Assembly (NCBI GenBank): GCA_022376515.1
Contig: WTXI01000004.1
Span: 1,488,001 to 1,552,000, forward strand
Source of the DNA: Lactifluus volemus
Taxonomy: Eukaryota > Basidiomycota > Agaricomycetes > Russulales > Russulaceae
Reading direction: 5' to 3'
DNA: 64,000 nucleotides
The translations under genes were made by a program, and so were the position numbers. Under the pieces are notes generated by a model. It had not been told where the DNA came from, searched no databases, and worked only from the letters and a program-made list of their open reading frames with translations. Shown here in pieces: positions 20,995 to 32,700 of this stretch. Every line of letters starts with the position of its first letter. Within the stretch, counting starts at the first letter, position 1.

Positions 20995-22195
20995 ATGGCC
21001 AAGCGAAAGCGGTTGGAATTCACCGGACGTGGACGCGGGAGTAGCGGCAAAACAAGATCGAAGGGAAAGTCAGCCAACGCTCAATTCCATCGTGACTCGT
21101 TAGTACAAGACACCACGGACACTGCCTCGGACCTCGTAGATGAACCAGAAGAGAACGATGAGGGTGAGGAGGGACATGAACTCAGACCAAGCGGTCCGCC
21201 TTTCTTTCTCTTCCGAGCTTTCCTCGGTTATATTCCTCTGGTGCAGATGTCACGATCACCGTTCCATTGGCGATGTGGGTCAGTTGTTGCCCTTTCCCCC
21301 CAGCACTAAATGTGTCAATTAATGCAATGGCCTCCAGGATTTTGACCATTGCGATCCACGTCGATGCTCTGGAAAGAAACTCGCCCGCCAGCACCTGGTT
21401 ACCGAGCTACGCGTCGGCTCCCGATTTCGGGGTGTTGTTCTCTCGTTTGCTTTCTATTTTTGTTCCCTGTGCGCTCTCGATAACGCATGACCTTGCGTAG
21501 GCCAAAGGCAGTTCAGATCCTATCGCCTGCAGACAGAGACATTATCGACAAAGGTGGCCTGGCTGTCGTCGAATGCTCTTGGGCACGCTTGTCTGAGATT
21601 CCCTTCTCAAAAATAGCGTCTCCAAATGAACGTTTGTGTACGTACGCCGACTCTACGATTCTCTATGGGTCAACTAAGTCTCGCCAACATAGTGCCGTAT
21701 CTCATTGCAACTAACCCAACAAACTACGGGAAGCCTTGGCGGCTGAACTGCGCAGAGGCTCTTGCAGCCGCATTTTACATGACAGGGCACGATAGTTGGG
21801 CAGAAAGAGTGCTGTCGCAATTTGGTTGGGGCAGCTCGTTCTACTCCGTCAATCGGTGTGTGTATTTATCCGGTTAGTGATCGTCATATGAGTCCACTTA
21901 GTTGTCCTGCAAGGTAGACACCTCCTTGAACGATACCGCACTTGTAAAGATGCCACACAAGTTACCGCAGCCCAGGAACAAATTCTCGCTGAACTAGAAG
22001 AGAGCTATGTGGCTGCACGTCGCACTGGAGGTATGCACGTAACTTGCTTACGTGTTTGCGAACGACTGTCGAGTGCTCATGTCCAATCTAAAAGAGTACG
22101 AGGATGGTGACCTGTTGGTTGCCAATCCGAACCACACGCCTCCTCCTGATTCCGAAACCGAGTCCGAGGCGGAGAATGCCACGAAAGACGTCTGA
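20995..22195 (+). CDS. 18S rRNA aminocarboxypropyltransferase Tsr3
   Basis: Tsr3 transfers the 3-amino-3-carboxypropyl group from S-adenosylmethionine to the hypermodified pseudouridine of 18S rRNA during late 40S maturation. Lys/Arg-rich N terminus ([15 protein letters not shown]), acidic stretch, then [88 protein letters not shown] and WGSSFYSVN, all in family order. The acidic tail [14 protein letters not shown] ends at 22193. About six exons, all joins in frame. Confidence 0.93.
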
Positions 22196-23271
22196 TGTAA
22201 CTTATTTCGATGATCAGTCTTCCCTTACGTCCTTTTACACGTCATTATGGTTCCATACTATCACCCTGTTTCACGTATCCGGCAACTGGTATCCATCCTT
22301 GCCCATGGAAAATTATTTTGCGTGTCCAATCATCATATGACAAGGCTAAATCAGGTTTCAAAGAACCCAATTCTGATATCATGGTGCTCGTCATTATGTT
22401 TGCCCAACTATTTCACACTCACCGCTTCACACGCCACACTTCTCTTATTGGAACATACGCTGTATGCCTCATGTATTTCTGCGGGAGGGGAGGGAAGGGG
22501 GTTAGCCCGCAGTAATTTACGAGTTCACCCTTTCCGGATAGAATCTCACACACAGCGTCGTGATCAAATTTTTCGCGGAAATTACTCTTCCTGATTGGTC
22601 TGTGAGTGACTCTGCCCCACCACGCCACGCGACAGCGGCGCCATTTCGTGAGACACAATTCTCTTAGCTGCGTTACAATCCGCGGTGGAAACCTCCCAGG
22701 TTAAATCTAGACTTCACAATAACCAATTCCACTGTTTTTTTTTCCCTATGTACAACATTTTCCGAGTTGAGGTAAGCTCACCCCAAACTTAACTTAGTTA
22801 GTGCACTTGATGTGCCGCAGCCTGAGGTTCGTCACTTTATTGGTATTTCCATGGCTCTACTGAACCAATCACGGTATAACAATAGTGCATATATATATTG
22901 CAGAAATGAGTTTGAGTGTTCCTTCTCGATATCCACGACTTGGATGTACTGTACCACTTCTCACAAGCTTGAGGACAAACGGCTGAGCTAAACTGAATGC
23001 ATTTCGCGCTGGGTTTGAGCAGCGCTGGCCGGCCCTGGTTGGTATGTATAAGTTGTCCCAAGTTCCCTCATATCGTGCTTACACAATACTACCCACCAAG
23101 TTGTTCAGACAATCAAACCATTTCGATTTCACCTGGATGTCAGGTTCGTCATGAGCATGATGTCTAGGTTGAATCGAAATGGTTTCCTTGTCGGGCGCAA
23201 TATCCCCTTCTCGTCTCCTTGTTCTTACATCCCCAGTACTATCGCCGTACTATCAACTCGTAAGATCTACC
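22196..23271. other. Gene-free stretch between TSR3 and kinase copy 1
   Basis: No supported gene. It ends with a hairpin at 23115-23185 just upstream of the kinase start. Confidence 0.6.
23115..23185. repeat. Hairpin upstream of kinase copy 1
   Basis: AAACCATTTCGATT at 23115-23128 is perfectly inverted at 23172-23185, with a 43-nt loop. It lies about 90 bp before the kinase ATG. Confidence 0.7.
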
Positions 23272-26267
23272 ATGCGTCTCTACAAGCCAAAGGTTCTCCC
23301 CACCCAGCATCGTCCCCTTGACTCTTCACCTCCTACGACATCCTTGGACCGGCTGAAGCGTGCGACAGAGGCAGTCGGCAAGCAACTGTCCGGTCACAAG
23401 GCCATGCTTGCTCAGTTCAAGGAACTGAGGTTGCCGCGTCCGCTAACGTTCAGCACCAAGCCAGGGATAGCACCCCAGTCAGAGCGTTCCGAGTCTCCAT
23501 TCACGAAGAGCAAGGCCGCCAAGATATCCGGAAAGCTTCCGATTTCTCCGGAGAGGTCTCCGATCTCAAAGGCTCCAGCCGCCGTTGCTGCTCACAAGTC
23601 GCGCGCTTCGCTTTCGGATGCATGCACGACTCCGCGAACCCCTACGAAGCCACCCAGTTTTTGGACAGAGAAGCCAACCTCTTCCGTGCGGAAAGCCTCT
23701 ACTCCCCGCGCGGCTCTCAGTCAGCCCGAGTCACCCCCATGTCCGAACCGCCGCTCGCCTCAGAAGGCTAGAACTACTACTGCTCCCGTTGAGTGCCCTC
23801 CCGCCACAGCCGATCTCTCATGCGTTCCTGTTACCTCCACTTCAAGGCAAGTCGATCTCAACGAACACATCCTCACTGTGCCGTGTTTCCCATCGCTAGC
23901 GGAGGATTCTGAGCTAGAGTTCGATCTCAACCAACCACTCCTCCCCGCGTCATGCTTCCGATCTCTAGACGACGACTCCATGTCAAACTCAGACTCAGAA
24001 TTTGACCTGGAGTTCGATGTGGACTTGTCAGCTGATTTCGAGTCTCAAGTCGCGCAGATATTCAGCGTCGGCTTAGGGTCTACATCCGAGACCGAATCAG
24101 TGCGCTATCACGAGATAACGCCTCCAAGGACCCCTCAGGAAATCTCGCTCGCTCCCACATTGGAGCCTTTGTCCGCAGTTGTAGAGATGTGGGATTCAGC
24201 GCTCGAGTCGAAAATCTCGACCGAACTCAAAGCTACCCCGCGCCGTGACCGGAACACCGTGAATGAGGCTGCCACTCCCATGGACTCAAGTCATGGCCTC
24301 GGTCTCGGTCTCGGTCTCGCCTCTATTCCCATCCCCTGGCGGGTCCACACCCTTTCCCGCCCAGCCAGATCTAATGCAACAACTCTTCCGCGTCAGCCTC
24401 TCTCCTCAACAGATTACGAATATGTCGCCTATCTCGGCAAAGGTGCATTTGGCGCTGTCGCCTTGGCTGTTCACAAGAAGAACCAGCGTCTATGTGCAGT
24501 CAAGATCATCTCCAAGGCCATCGTCGAAGAACAAAACTTGATTCGTGACATTTTGGCAGAACAGCGCATCATGCGCGAAGCATCCAGTCACCCCTTCTTA
24601 TTAGGATTGCTCGCTTCCTTCCACAATGCCCACGCATTCTACTTGGTTTCCGTGAGTGAATTCCATGTCCAGTGACGCATCGTACAAGTCTCATTTTCTG
24701 ATGATCAGGAATACTGCCGTTCCACTCTTTTCGATGAGCGCCATTACATGCCCGAATCCGACAAGAACCTTGCTTCTGCAGAATTGGCGAGTCCTTCCCC
24801 TCTTCCTGGCGTGGAGCGCCTCACGTACTTACTGGGCTGGCTCCAGGCATGCGCCGTTGATCACCTCCATGGCCTTGGAATCATCCATCGGGACATCAAG
24901 TTAGAGAACGTGATGATGAGGAACGATGGTCACATCGTTTTGGGTGACTTTGGATTGGCCTACCGCCTGCGGGCCCCCAGATCGCCAGTGTGGCGCGTTA
25001 GCCTATCAGCTCGCGCCGACAGGAACAACACGATCAACCGTATGGCCCACGGCGTTTGCGGCACGCTCCCTTACATGGCTCCAGAAATACTGTGCAACTT
25101 GGATTATTCCTATGGCGTAGATTGGTTTGCCTATGGTGTGCTCTTACACGTATTCTATTTGAACAAGGTATTTCTTAGTCTCCTCCAACTGCGTGAATGC
25201 TTATCACGTTGAATACAGTTTCCTTGGCTGGGCGAGCACGAACAACCAGCGAGCTATCTACAACAGATGATGTCTACGTTATCAGCTGGTCTCATCTTCG
25301 AGAACCGGTCCTTCGGTGCGCTCCTCAACAGAGTAAGCAATGTCGACCTCGATACTGCCTGCCGCTCAACCCCTTTACAGTTGTTCTGCGTGGATCAGGA
25401 TGCCAGAGCAGACTTCTCCATCGTACGAAGGGCTGCATTCTTCGCCAACATGTGAGGGCTTCCTTTACGTGTCGTGGCCTATCACTAACCCGGAATGTGG
25501 AATTTCCAGCAATTGGCAGAATGTGATCGCCATGAGTTCTTCCCGTGAGTCCACTTTGCTCGAGAAAGCTGCGCGCTGCTGAGTGCATTGTCCAGCATCA
25601 CACCTACCCCAAGGACGCGGTCGCCGACTTCGCCCCATGTTAGTCGATGAAGTACCATCTCTGTTCGAGGACTTCTCCCGGTTCTCGGTCCGCGAGGATT
25701 CATATCCGAATTTCACATGGCTGAGCCCGTCGATGACCGTTGAGGAGGTCACGCCAGACCTTAGCTACACGGATTCTTCGTTCGGTTCCAGCCCCGTTGT
25801 ACCATCCACTCCTTCTGAGTTCTCTTCGAGCTATCGGTATCCCTTACGCGAGAAACTCCAGGTTCTCAATACTCCACCGCTGTCCCCCCCACAGGTTTGT
25901 ATCGAAGAATCAGTAAGTCCTGGTTGTGGTCGTAGGTGAAAGCTCAATTCTCGCCTTGCCCTCGCAGTGCGTCAAGTCTTTCGGAGACTCCAGTCTTTAT
26001 TCCGGCCAGAGGGCAGAGGCCATGCCGACTCCAGAACTTGAAGACGATGAAGCTCTCGTACGCATGACCATCAGGTCACTCGACGCCGGAGAAGAGCCTG
26101 TATTCGACCTGCCATCAGGTTGGAAGGATGCGTTCACCTCCACACTCCCTGACGTCACCCCACCTTCGTTACCTCATCCAGAAGCCCACAAGAAGCCTTC
26201 TGTCCTACCTAGGTTTAAGTCTCTATGGAAGCGTGCCACGAGCAAGATCATGCCGCGGCAGGCGTGA
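23272..26267 (+). CDS. Ser/Thr protein kinase, inverted-duplicate copy 1
   Basis: Gene model: 23272-24651, 24709-25167, 25219-25451, 25510-25544, 25596-25894, 25968-26267. The coding length of 2706 nt is in frame throughout (901 aa), which supports the model. Long Ser/Pro-rich N terminus with TPxxP-type sites; one acidic module (about 23959-24195, FDLEFDVDLSADF then QVAQIFSVGLGS); kinase domain from about residue 383 with GKGAFGAV, the VK lysine in CAVKIISK, HRDIKLEN, DFGLA and APE. The activation segment carries an extra SPVWRVSLSARADRNNT stretch. It looks AGC-like; the exact family and substrate are unknown. The ATG is chosen because copy 2 starts at the same MRLYKPK. Confidence 0.9.
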
Positions 26268-26279
26268 AGCCTTCACTCG

Positions 26280-26729
26280 GACGAACGACGCATCCAGGTA
26301 ATTTGGCAAACTTTTACATGCCCTCCCTCACCAAACATCGCTGATATGACGACAGATCATGATCCCTCTGCAAATCTCGATTATTCGTTGATACGTTTCG
26401 ACCGTCTCCTACAGATTCTCCCGCCGCAACATCATCTTATCGCTTCGCTGTTCCTGCATTCCACGTTACGTTGTGCTCGGCCTCTTCCACTGTTCTTTCT
26501 CTCTTTCTCTTTCCACTTTCCGTTCTTTTCTTGCGTGCTACATTACGTCATCACTGCTTTTCTCTTTTGAGTCTGCTGTTACTCTGCTCGTTCTCGTTCT
26601 CGTTCTCTTTTGTCCGCACTCGTCTTCCCTACCCCCCCCCCCCTTGGCTCCTCCACTCATTCTATTTATCATATCCCCTTGGTTTCGCGTATACCCCACC
26701 AGTACCCTCCATATTGTAGTCATTTTTTC
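26280..26729. repeat. Left-arm 3' flank of the inverted duplication
   Basis: Sequence downstream of copy 1, for example ATGACGACAGATCATGAT and CCCCACCAGTACCCTCCAT, recurs inverted around 29260-29700 downstream of copy 2. A third, weaker copy of the CTCGTTCTC-rich part lies at 28090-28260. No protein is claimed. Confidence 0.75.
26721..26729. repeat. 9-bp target duplication of Mutator-like element, left
   Basis: CATTTTTTC directly before the inverted end, identical to 28081-28089. Confidence 0.85.
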
Positions 26730-28080
26730 AAGTGTCCTTGCCCTCCCCCACTCTGACATTTCCTTAAAAGGAATATCTTACAAATCAATATACCACGCGA
26801 TTTACGTAGTTGTTGACCAGGTCACACGCCATATTTCAGGCTCTGATTGGCTAAGCATGCCATTTTTTTTGGAAATATTGTAAACTCTCAACAGATCTAA
26901 GCCACCATTTAACCCACCAAAAGTTCATCATAATTTCAAGCACACCAATTTAACAATATATATATATTTGAGACTAAACTACAACATGAAGCACTATCTA
27001 GGACTATGTACAGGGGGATGATCCAATGATTCCACCAGCCTTGGTGGAACAGCCCCGGCAGGGGTGGGGGCTGCAGGGCCACAGGGAGGAGGAGGTGGTG
27101 GTGGCGGTGGTGGTGGTGGAGGCACGGGAAGAGGTGCGGGAGGCGCGGGAAGAGGCGCGGGAGGAGGCAAGGGGTGCGGGAGGCGCAGGGGAATGCGCAG
27201 GGCACGGGAGGAGGCGGGGAACGCAGGAGGAGGCACAGGCGCAGGGCACGGGAAGCGCGGGCACAGGGCGTGGGACGCGCAGGTGAAGGCGCAGGGCGCG
27301 GGAAGCGCAGGCGAAGGCGCAGGGCGCGGGAAGTGCAGGCGAAGGCGCAGGGCGCGGGAAGCGCAGGCGAAGGCGCAGGGCGCGGGAAGCGCAGGCGAAG
27401 GCGCAGAGTGCGGGAGGAGGCGCGGGAAACGTAGGAGGCGCAAGCGGCACGGGAGGCGTGAGAGGCGCAAGCGGCACGGGAAGCGCAGGAGGCGCGGAAG
27501 GCGGCAGAAGCGGCGGTGCAGGAGGTGGTGGTCCAGGCAGCGGAGGCGGAGGAGGCGATGAAAAAGTCAGACACGTTGGGGCGGGGCAGGCAGCGTGACA
27601 ACGTACCGGGGAGAGGTGCAGAAGGCACCGGCGCAGGCAGCGTCCTTGCAGTGCCAGTGGATCCAAGAGGAGGCGAAAGCGGTAGGGGAGGCGCAGGCAC
27701 AGGAGGCATATGATGACGCAACAGAGGCAGAGGCAGAGGCAGAGAAGGAGAGGAGGCGGAGGAGGCAGCAGTGGGACACGTTGCACGGGGCAGTTTGACA
27801 ACGAACACAGAGGCGACGCAGTCGCGGTGGCAAGAAGGCGGCGGGGACATGGAGGCATGTGTCAGCGCCGGACGGGGAGCGGTGGTGGTGGTGGCGACAA
27901 CAGAGGCCACGACACGGAGACGCCGACAGAGGGGGACAGAGGGAGGGGACAGAAAGACGCAGCAAAAAAGGATGAGGCACGAAAATCAACATGGTGCCAA
28001 CAAGAATAAACAACGGGGCATAAGATTTGTAAGATATTCCTTTTAAGGAAATGTCAGAGTGGGGGAGGGCAAGGACACTT
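26730..28080. mobile_element. Non-autonomous Mutator-like (MULE) DNA transposon
   Basis: The 1351-bp element has perfect 57-bp terminal inverted repeats (26730-26786 and 28024-28080), starting AAGTGTCCTTGCCC, and a perfect 9-bp duplication on both sides. Long TIRs with 9-bp duplications are the hallmark of Mutator-like elements. No transposase is encoded. The interior has an AT-rich part (26.8-27.0 kb) and a purine-rich, G-heavy part with minisatellites (27.06-27.98 kb), which gives long Pro/Arg/Ala frames on the minus strand that look like low-complexity artefacts. It sits between the arms of the kinase duplication. Confidence 0.88.
27291..27402. repeat. 28-bp minisatellite, four units
   Basis: Units of 28 bp starting GCAGGGCGCGGGAAG at 27291, 27319, 27347 and 27375, nearly identical; diverged units flank them on both sides. 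Confidence 0.85.
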
Positions 28081-28089
28081 CATTTTTTC
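28081..28089. repeat. 9-bp target duplication of Mutator-like element, right
   Basis: CATTTTTTC directly after the right inverted end. Confidence 0.85.
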
Positions 28090-28416
28090 TGAGTTTACCT
28101 TTGTTCTTCTCGTTCTCTTTCATCTGCACCTGCCTTCCCCTTCGCCGTTGCCTTTGCATTTGCCTACGCTTTCGCCTTGCCTTCGCCTTCGCTCCCTCCG
28201 TTTCATCCCTTTCCTTTTATCTTCGTTTATACCCGTCAGTACCAGTACCACCACCTGTGGTCTCGATACCCCACACCACCGCATACTATATACAATATCT
28301 ACTACTACAAATATACAGTAACTATAGATACATAAACACCAATATATATAACTTCCACATTCTTTTGTACTCTAGAAACAGATTAACGGTCCCGCTGCAT
28401 CTTTACGGATCACATT

Positions 28417-28526
28417 AGGTGGACTTTTTGGGGTAAGACAACACGTAGTCGACTTATAAGAGGCCACGAGTCAACTTGACTCGTGACCTCTTATAAGTCG
28501 ACTACGGGTACAATCGAAGTCCACCT
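28417..28526. repeat. Long near-perfect palindrome
   Basis: Arms 28445-28474 and 28476-28505 (30 bp, one mismatch, one-base centre) are enclosed by AGGTGGACTT/AAGTCCACCT at 28417-28426 and 28517-28526. It is probably a fold-back mini-transposon; CACAT/ATGTG outside may extend it by a few bases. Confidence 0.8.
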
Positions 28527-28539
28527 TAGTATGTGACGC

Positions 28540-29090
28540 GGCAGGACTGGCCGCGGCCAGGATCCCCATTCATCCGATAGATGAGTGGATGGGAGATTAG
28601 CACGTCATTTGTACCATCGTAACATGAACAGCTGTAGCAGCAACTTCTTCTGAGCATGAGCAATCCTGCTCACGCCGTGGCTGGTGGTGTTCGAATTGCC
28701 CTCAAGACGCTGCGTGCACGGGTTGGATGTGCTTGCGAAATTTGAGACTTTTCAAAAGTAATGTGTTTACGGAGCGGCAGCATCAACGCATGAAAGTGGC
28801 AGTGCATGCAGGCTACAGCCGTGCTGAAAGTTCGAACATTCACACTCAAAAGCAATGCAACATGAGCCACATCTGCCAATTCGGAGGGCGAGTGAAAGGT
28901 TACAACGCGACGTCTTCTATTGTCGCACAGCAGCCGGAGCCCTGCGTGACGTGTCTTTTAAACGCGACGTCGTTGGTTGCGTAACGTGAGCGCCTACCGC
29001 CTTCGGGCCACAAGTGACAGACGCTGACAGGTGCACCATCAGGTGCCAGCTAATCAGAGCTGATTGACAGCCTTCATTTAATATAATGGA
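28540..29090. other. Spacer at the axis of the inverted duplication
   Basis: No supported gene. Neither arm matches here, so the duplication axis probably lies in or near this unique spacer. Confidence 0.5.
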
Positions 29091-29206
29091 TATTGTATAT
29101 TTGTAGTATATATGGTGTACTAGTATAGAGGGCCGCATGATGCGGTATGTATTGTATATAATATTGTATATAGTATGCATAGAGGGTATATATGGTATGT
29201 GGTAAA

Positions 29207-29247
29207 AAAAACACAAGGCGTGGAGTGACTCCACGCCTTGTGTTTTT
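29207..29247. repeat. 20-bp-arm palindrome in right arm
   Basis: 29207-29226 and 29228-29247 are perfect inverted repeats around one base. The corresponding place in the left arm (about 28262-28280, TCTCGATACC) lacks it. On the arm-aligned strand an ACC is present on both sides, so it looks like a small fold-back insertion. Confidence 0.75.
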
Positions 29248-29726
29248 CACGGTATCGAGACGACATGGAGGGTACTGGTGGGGTATACGCGGAATCAAGG
29301 GAGGATGGTATATAGAATGAGTGGGGGAGCCAAAGAGGGAGTCCAGGGGACGCAAGGGGGACACGGGGTGGACGAGTGCAGACGAAGAGAACGAGAACGA
29401 GAACGAGCAGAGCAACCGCAAACTCAAGAGCAACGGGAAAAGAAAGGATCATTGACGACCTAACGTAGCACGCAAGAACAGGACGGAAAGTGGAAAGAGA
29501 AAGAGTGGAAGAGGCCGAGCACAACGTAACGTGGAATGCAGGAACAGCGAAGCGACAAGATGGTGTTAACGGCAGGAGAATCGGTAGGAGATGGTCGAAA
29601 AGTATCAACAAGGGGTCGAGATTTGCGGAGGAATCATGATCTGTCGTCATATCAGCGATGGTGACGATTGGGGGGGCGTAAAAGTAGCCAAGTTACCTGG
29701 ATGCGTCATTCATGCGAGTGAAAGCC

Positions 29727-32700
29727 TCATGCCTGCCGCGGCATGATCTTGCTTGTGGCACGCTTCCATAGAGACTTAAGCCTAGGTAGGACAGATGTCT
29801 TCCTGGGGCCTTCTGGTTGGGGCAACGAAGGTGGGGTGACGTCAGGTAGTGGGGAAGCGAACGCATCTTTCCAACCTGATGGCAGGTCGAAGACAGGCTC
29901 TTCTCCGACGTCAAGTGACCTGATGGACATGCGTACGAGAGCTTCATCGTTCTCTGCGGTCGGTATGGCCTCTACCTTCTGTCCGAAACAAAGACCGGAG
30001 CCTCTGAAAGACGTGATACACTGCGAGGGCAAGGTAAGAATGGAGCTTGAATCTTCAACCAGTGGATGCACTGATTCTTTATTAATACAAACCTCCAGGG
30101 CGGACAGCGGTCGAGTATTGAGAACCTGAAGATTCTCGCATACGGGAGACAGATCGTTCAAAGAGGACTCAGAAGGAGTGGATGGTACAGCGGCACTGGA
30201 GCCGAACGAAGAATCTGTGCTGCTAAGGCCCGGCGTGACTTCCTCAACGATCATTGACGGGTTCAGCCATGTAAAATTCGGATACAGATCTTCGTGTACC
30301 GAGAGCCTGGCGAAGTCCTCGAACTGAGATGGTATTTCATTGACTAACATGGGGCGAAGTCGATGACCGCGTCCTTGGGGTAGGTGTGATGCTGGACAAT
30401 GCACTCAGCATCACAGAGCTTTGTCGAGGGAAGTCAAGAAAGGGGACTCACGGGAAGAACTCATGGCGGTCACATTCTGCCAATTGCTAGAAATTTCATA
30501 TCCCTGATCAGTGATGGGCTACGATACGTAAAGGAAGCCCTCACATGTTGGCGAAGAATGCAGCCCTTCGAACGATGGAGAAGTCTGCTCTGACGTCCTG
30601 ATCCACGCAGAACAACTGTAAAGGGGTTGAGCGGCAGGCAGTATCGAGGTCGACAGTGCTTACCCTGTTGAGGAGGGCACCGAAAGACTGGTTCTCGAAG
30701 GTGAGACCAGCTGATAACGTAGACATCATCTGTTGTAGATAGCTCGCTGGTTGTTCGTGCTCGCCTAGCCAAGGAAACTGTATCCAACGTGATAAGTTCT
30801 CAACGAGACTGGAGAGGCAGAGAAATACCTTGTTCAAATAGAATACGTGTAAGAGCACACCATAGGCAAACCAATCTGCGGCATAGGAATAATCCAAGTT
30901 GCACAGTATTTCTGGAGCCATGTAAGGGAGCGTGCCGCAAACGCCGTGGGCCATACGATTACTCCTGTCTGTGAGAGCTGACAGGCTAATGCGCCACACT
31001 GGCGATCTGGGATGCCGCAGGCGGTAGGCCAATCCAAAGTCACCCAAAACGATGTGACCATCGTTCCTCATCATCACGTTCTCTAACTTGATGTCCCGAT
31101 GGATGATTCCAAGGCCATGGAGGTGATCCACGGCGCATGCCTAGACCCAGTCCAGTTAGTACGTGAGGCGCTCCACGCCAGAAGGACTCACCAATTCTGC
31201 AGAAGCAAGGTTCTTGTCAGATTCGAGCATGTAATGGCGCTCGTCGAAAAGAGTGGAGCGACAGTATTCCTGATCATCAGAAAATGAGACTTGTACGATG
31301 CGTCACTGGACATGGAATTCACTCACGGAAACCAAGTAGAATGCGTGGGCATTGTGGAAGGAAGCGAGCAATCCTAACAAGAAGGGGTGACTGGATGCTT
31401 CGCGCATGATGCGCTGCTCTGCCAAAACGTCACGAATCAAGTTTTGCTCTTCGACGATGGCCTTGGAGATGATCTTGACTGCACATTGACGCTGGTTCTT
31501 CTTGTGAACGGCCAAGGCAACAGCGCCAAATGCACCTTTGCCGAGATAGGCGACATATTCGTAATCTGTTGAGGAAAGAGACTGACACGGAAGAGTTCTG
31601 GCTGGGTGGGAATGGGAATGGGACCGGGAGGGGATACTAGTAGCAAGACTGAGGCCGACGAGGCCATGACTTGCGCCCACGTGAGTGTCAACCTCATCCT
31701 TGGCCACGGTCCGGTCACGCCGCGGGGTAGACTTGAGACACGTCGACTCGAGCGCTGAATCCCACATCTCTACAACAGCAGACAAAGGCTCCCACGTGGG
31801 CGTGAGTGTTACCTCTTGAGGAGTTCTTAGAGGCGCCTTCTCGTGGTGAACCACTACTTCGCTCTCGGATGCGGATCCTAGGCCGACGCTGAATATCTGT
31901 GTGACTTGGTTCTCGAGATCAGCTGCGAAGTCTGCGTCTGGTGCCAAGTCGAAGTCTGACTCGAGATCCTCCTCTAGGGAATGGAACGCGGTGAGGATTG
32001 GTTGCTTGACACTCCACGTCTCCTCAGCCGCAGACAGTGGCTCCAACATGGGCGCGAGCGCCACGTACTGGGGGGTCTTCGGAGGCACTATCTCGCCGTG
32101 GCGCGCCACTTCGTTCTCGGATGCAGATCCCAAGCCGAAACTGAATATCTGCGCGACTTGAAAATCGAGATCAGCGGTCAAGTCCACCGTCAGCTCCAGG
32201 TCGAACTCCGATTCCGAGTCTGAATCTTCCTCGAGAGACTGAAAACATGACGCGGCGAGGAGAGGTTGGTCAAAACCTAGCTCGGGGTCTTCCGCTAGAG
32301 ATTGGACACACGGCACTGTACGGAGAGGTACGTTGAACTCGACTTGCTTTGAAGTGGGAATGACAGGAACGCCTGCGACATCAGCTGTAGGAGTGCGCTC
32401 GATGGGAGAGATCGTAGGCTTTGTGCTAGCCTTCTGCGGCGAGGGACGGTTCGGAGATGGGGCTGACTGGGGCTGACTGAGGGCAGCGCGGTGCGTGGAT
32501 CCGTTCTTCACGGGGGAGGTTGACTTCTCTCCGCGCAGACCGAGTGGCTTAGTAGGGGACCGGGGCGTCGTAGTTTCTCCCGAGAGCGAGGCGCGTTGCT
32601 TGAGGCCAGCAACAGCGGTTGGACCCTTTGAGATCGGCAGCCTCTCCGGACAAATTAGAGGCCTTCCGGATGCTTTGGCCTTGCTCGGAAGAGTCTCGGT

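Noticed and set aside
23179..23271. Upstream in-frame extension of kinase copy 1
   Set aside because: Copy 2 has no equivalent extension and starts at MRLYKPK; the additional codons overlap the hairpin.
25895..25968. Apparent 4-bp frameshift between the kinase copies
   Set aside because: Both copies have GTTTGT...CTCGCAG around this segment; treating it as an intron (74 nt in copy 1, about 70 in copy 2) keeps the frame in both.
26936..28013. Minus-strand frames of 150-324 codons inside the MULE
   Set aside because: Composition is driven by G-rich minisatellites; three frames are open at once with the same repeated residues, which is typical of low-complexity artefacts.
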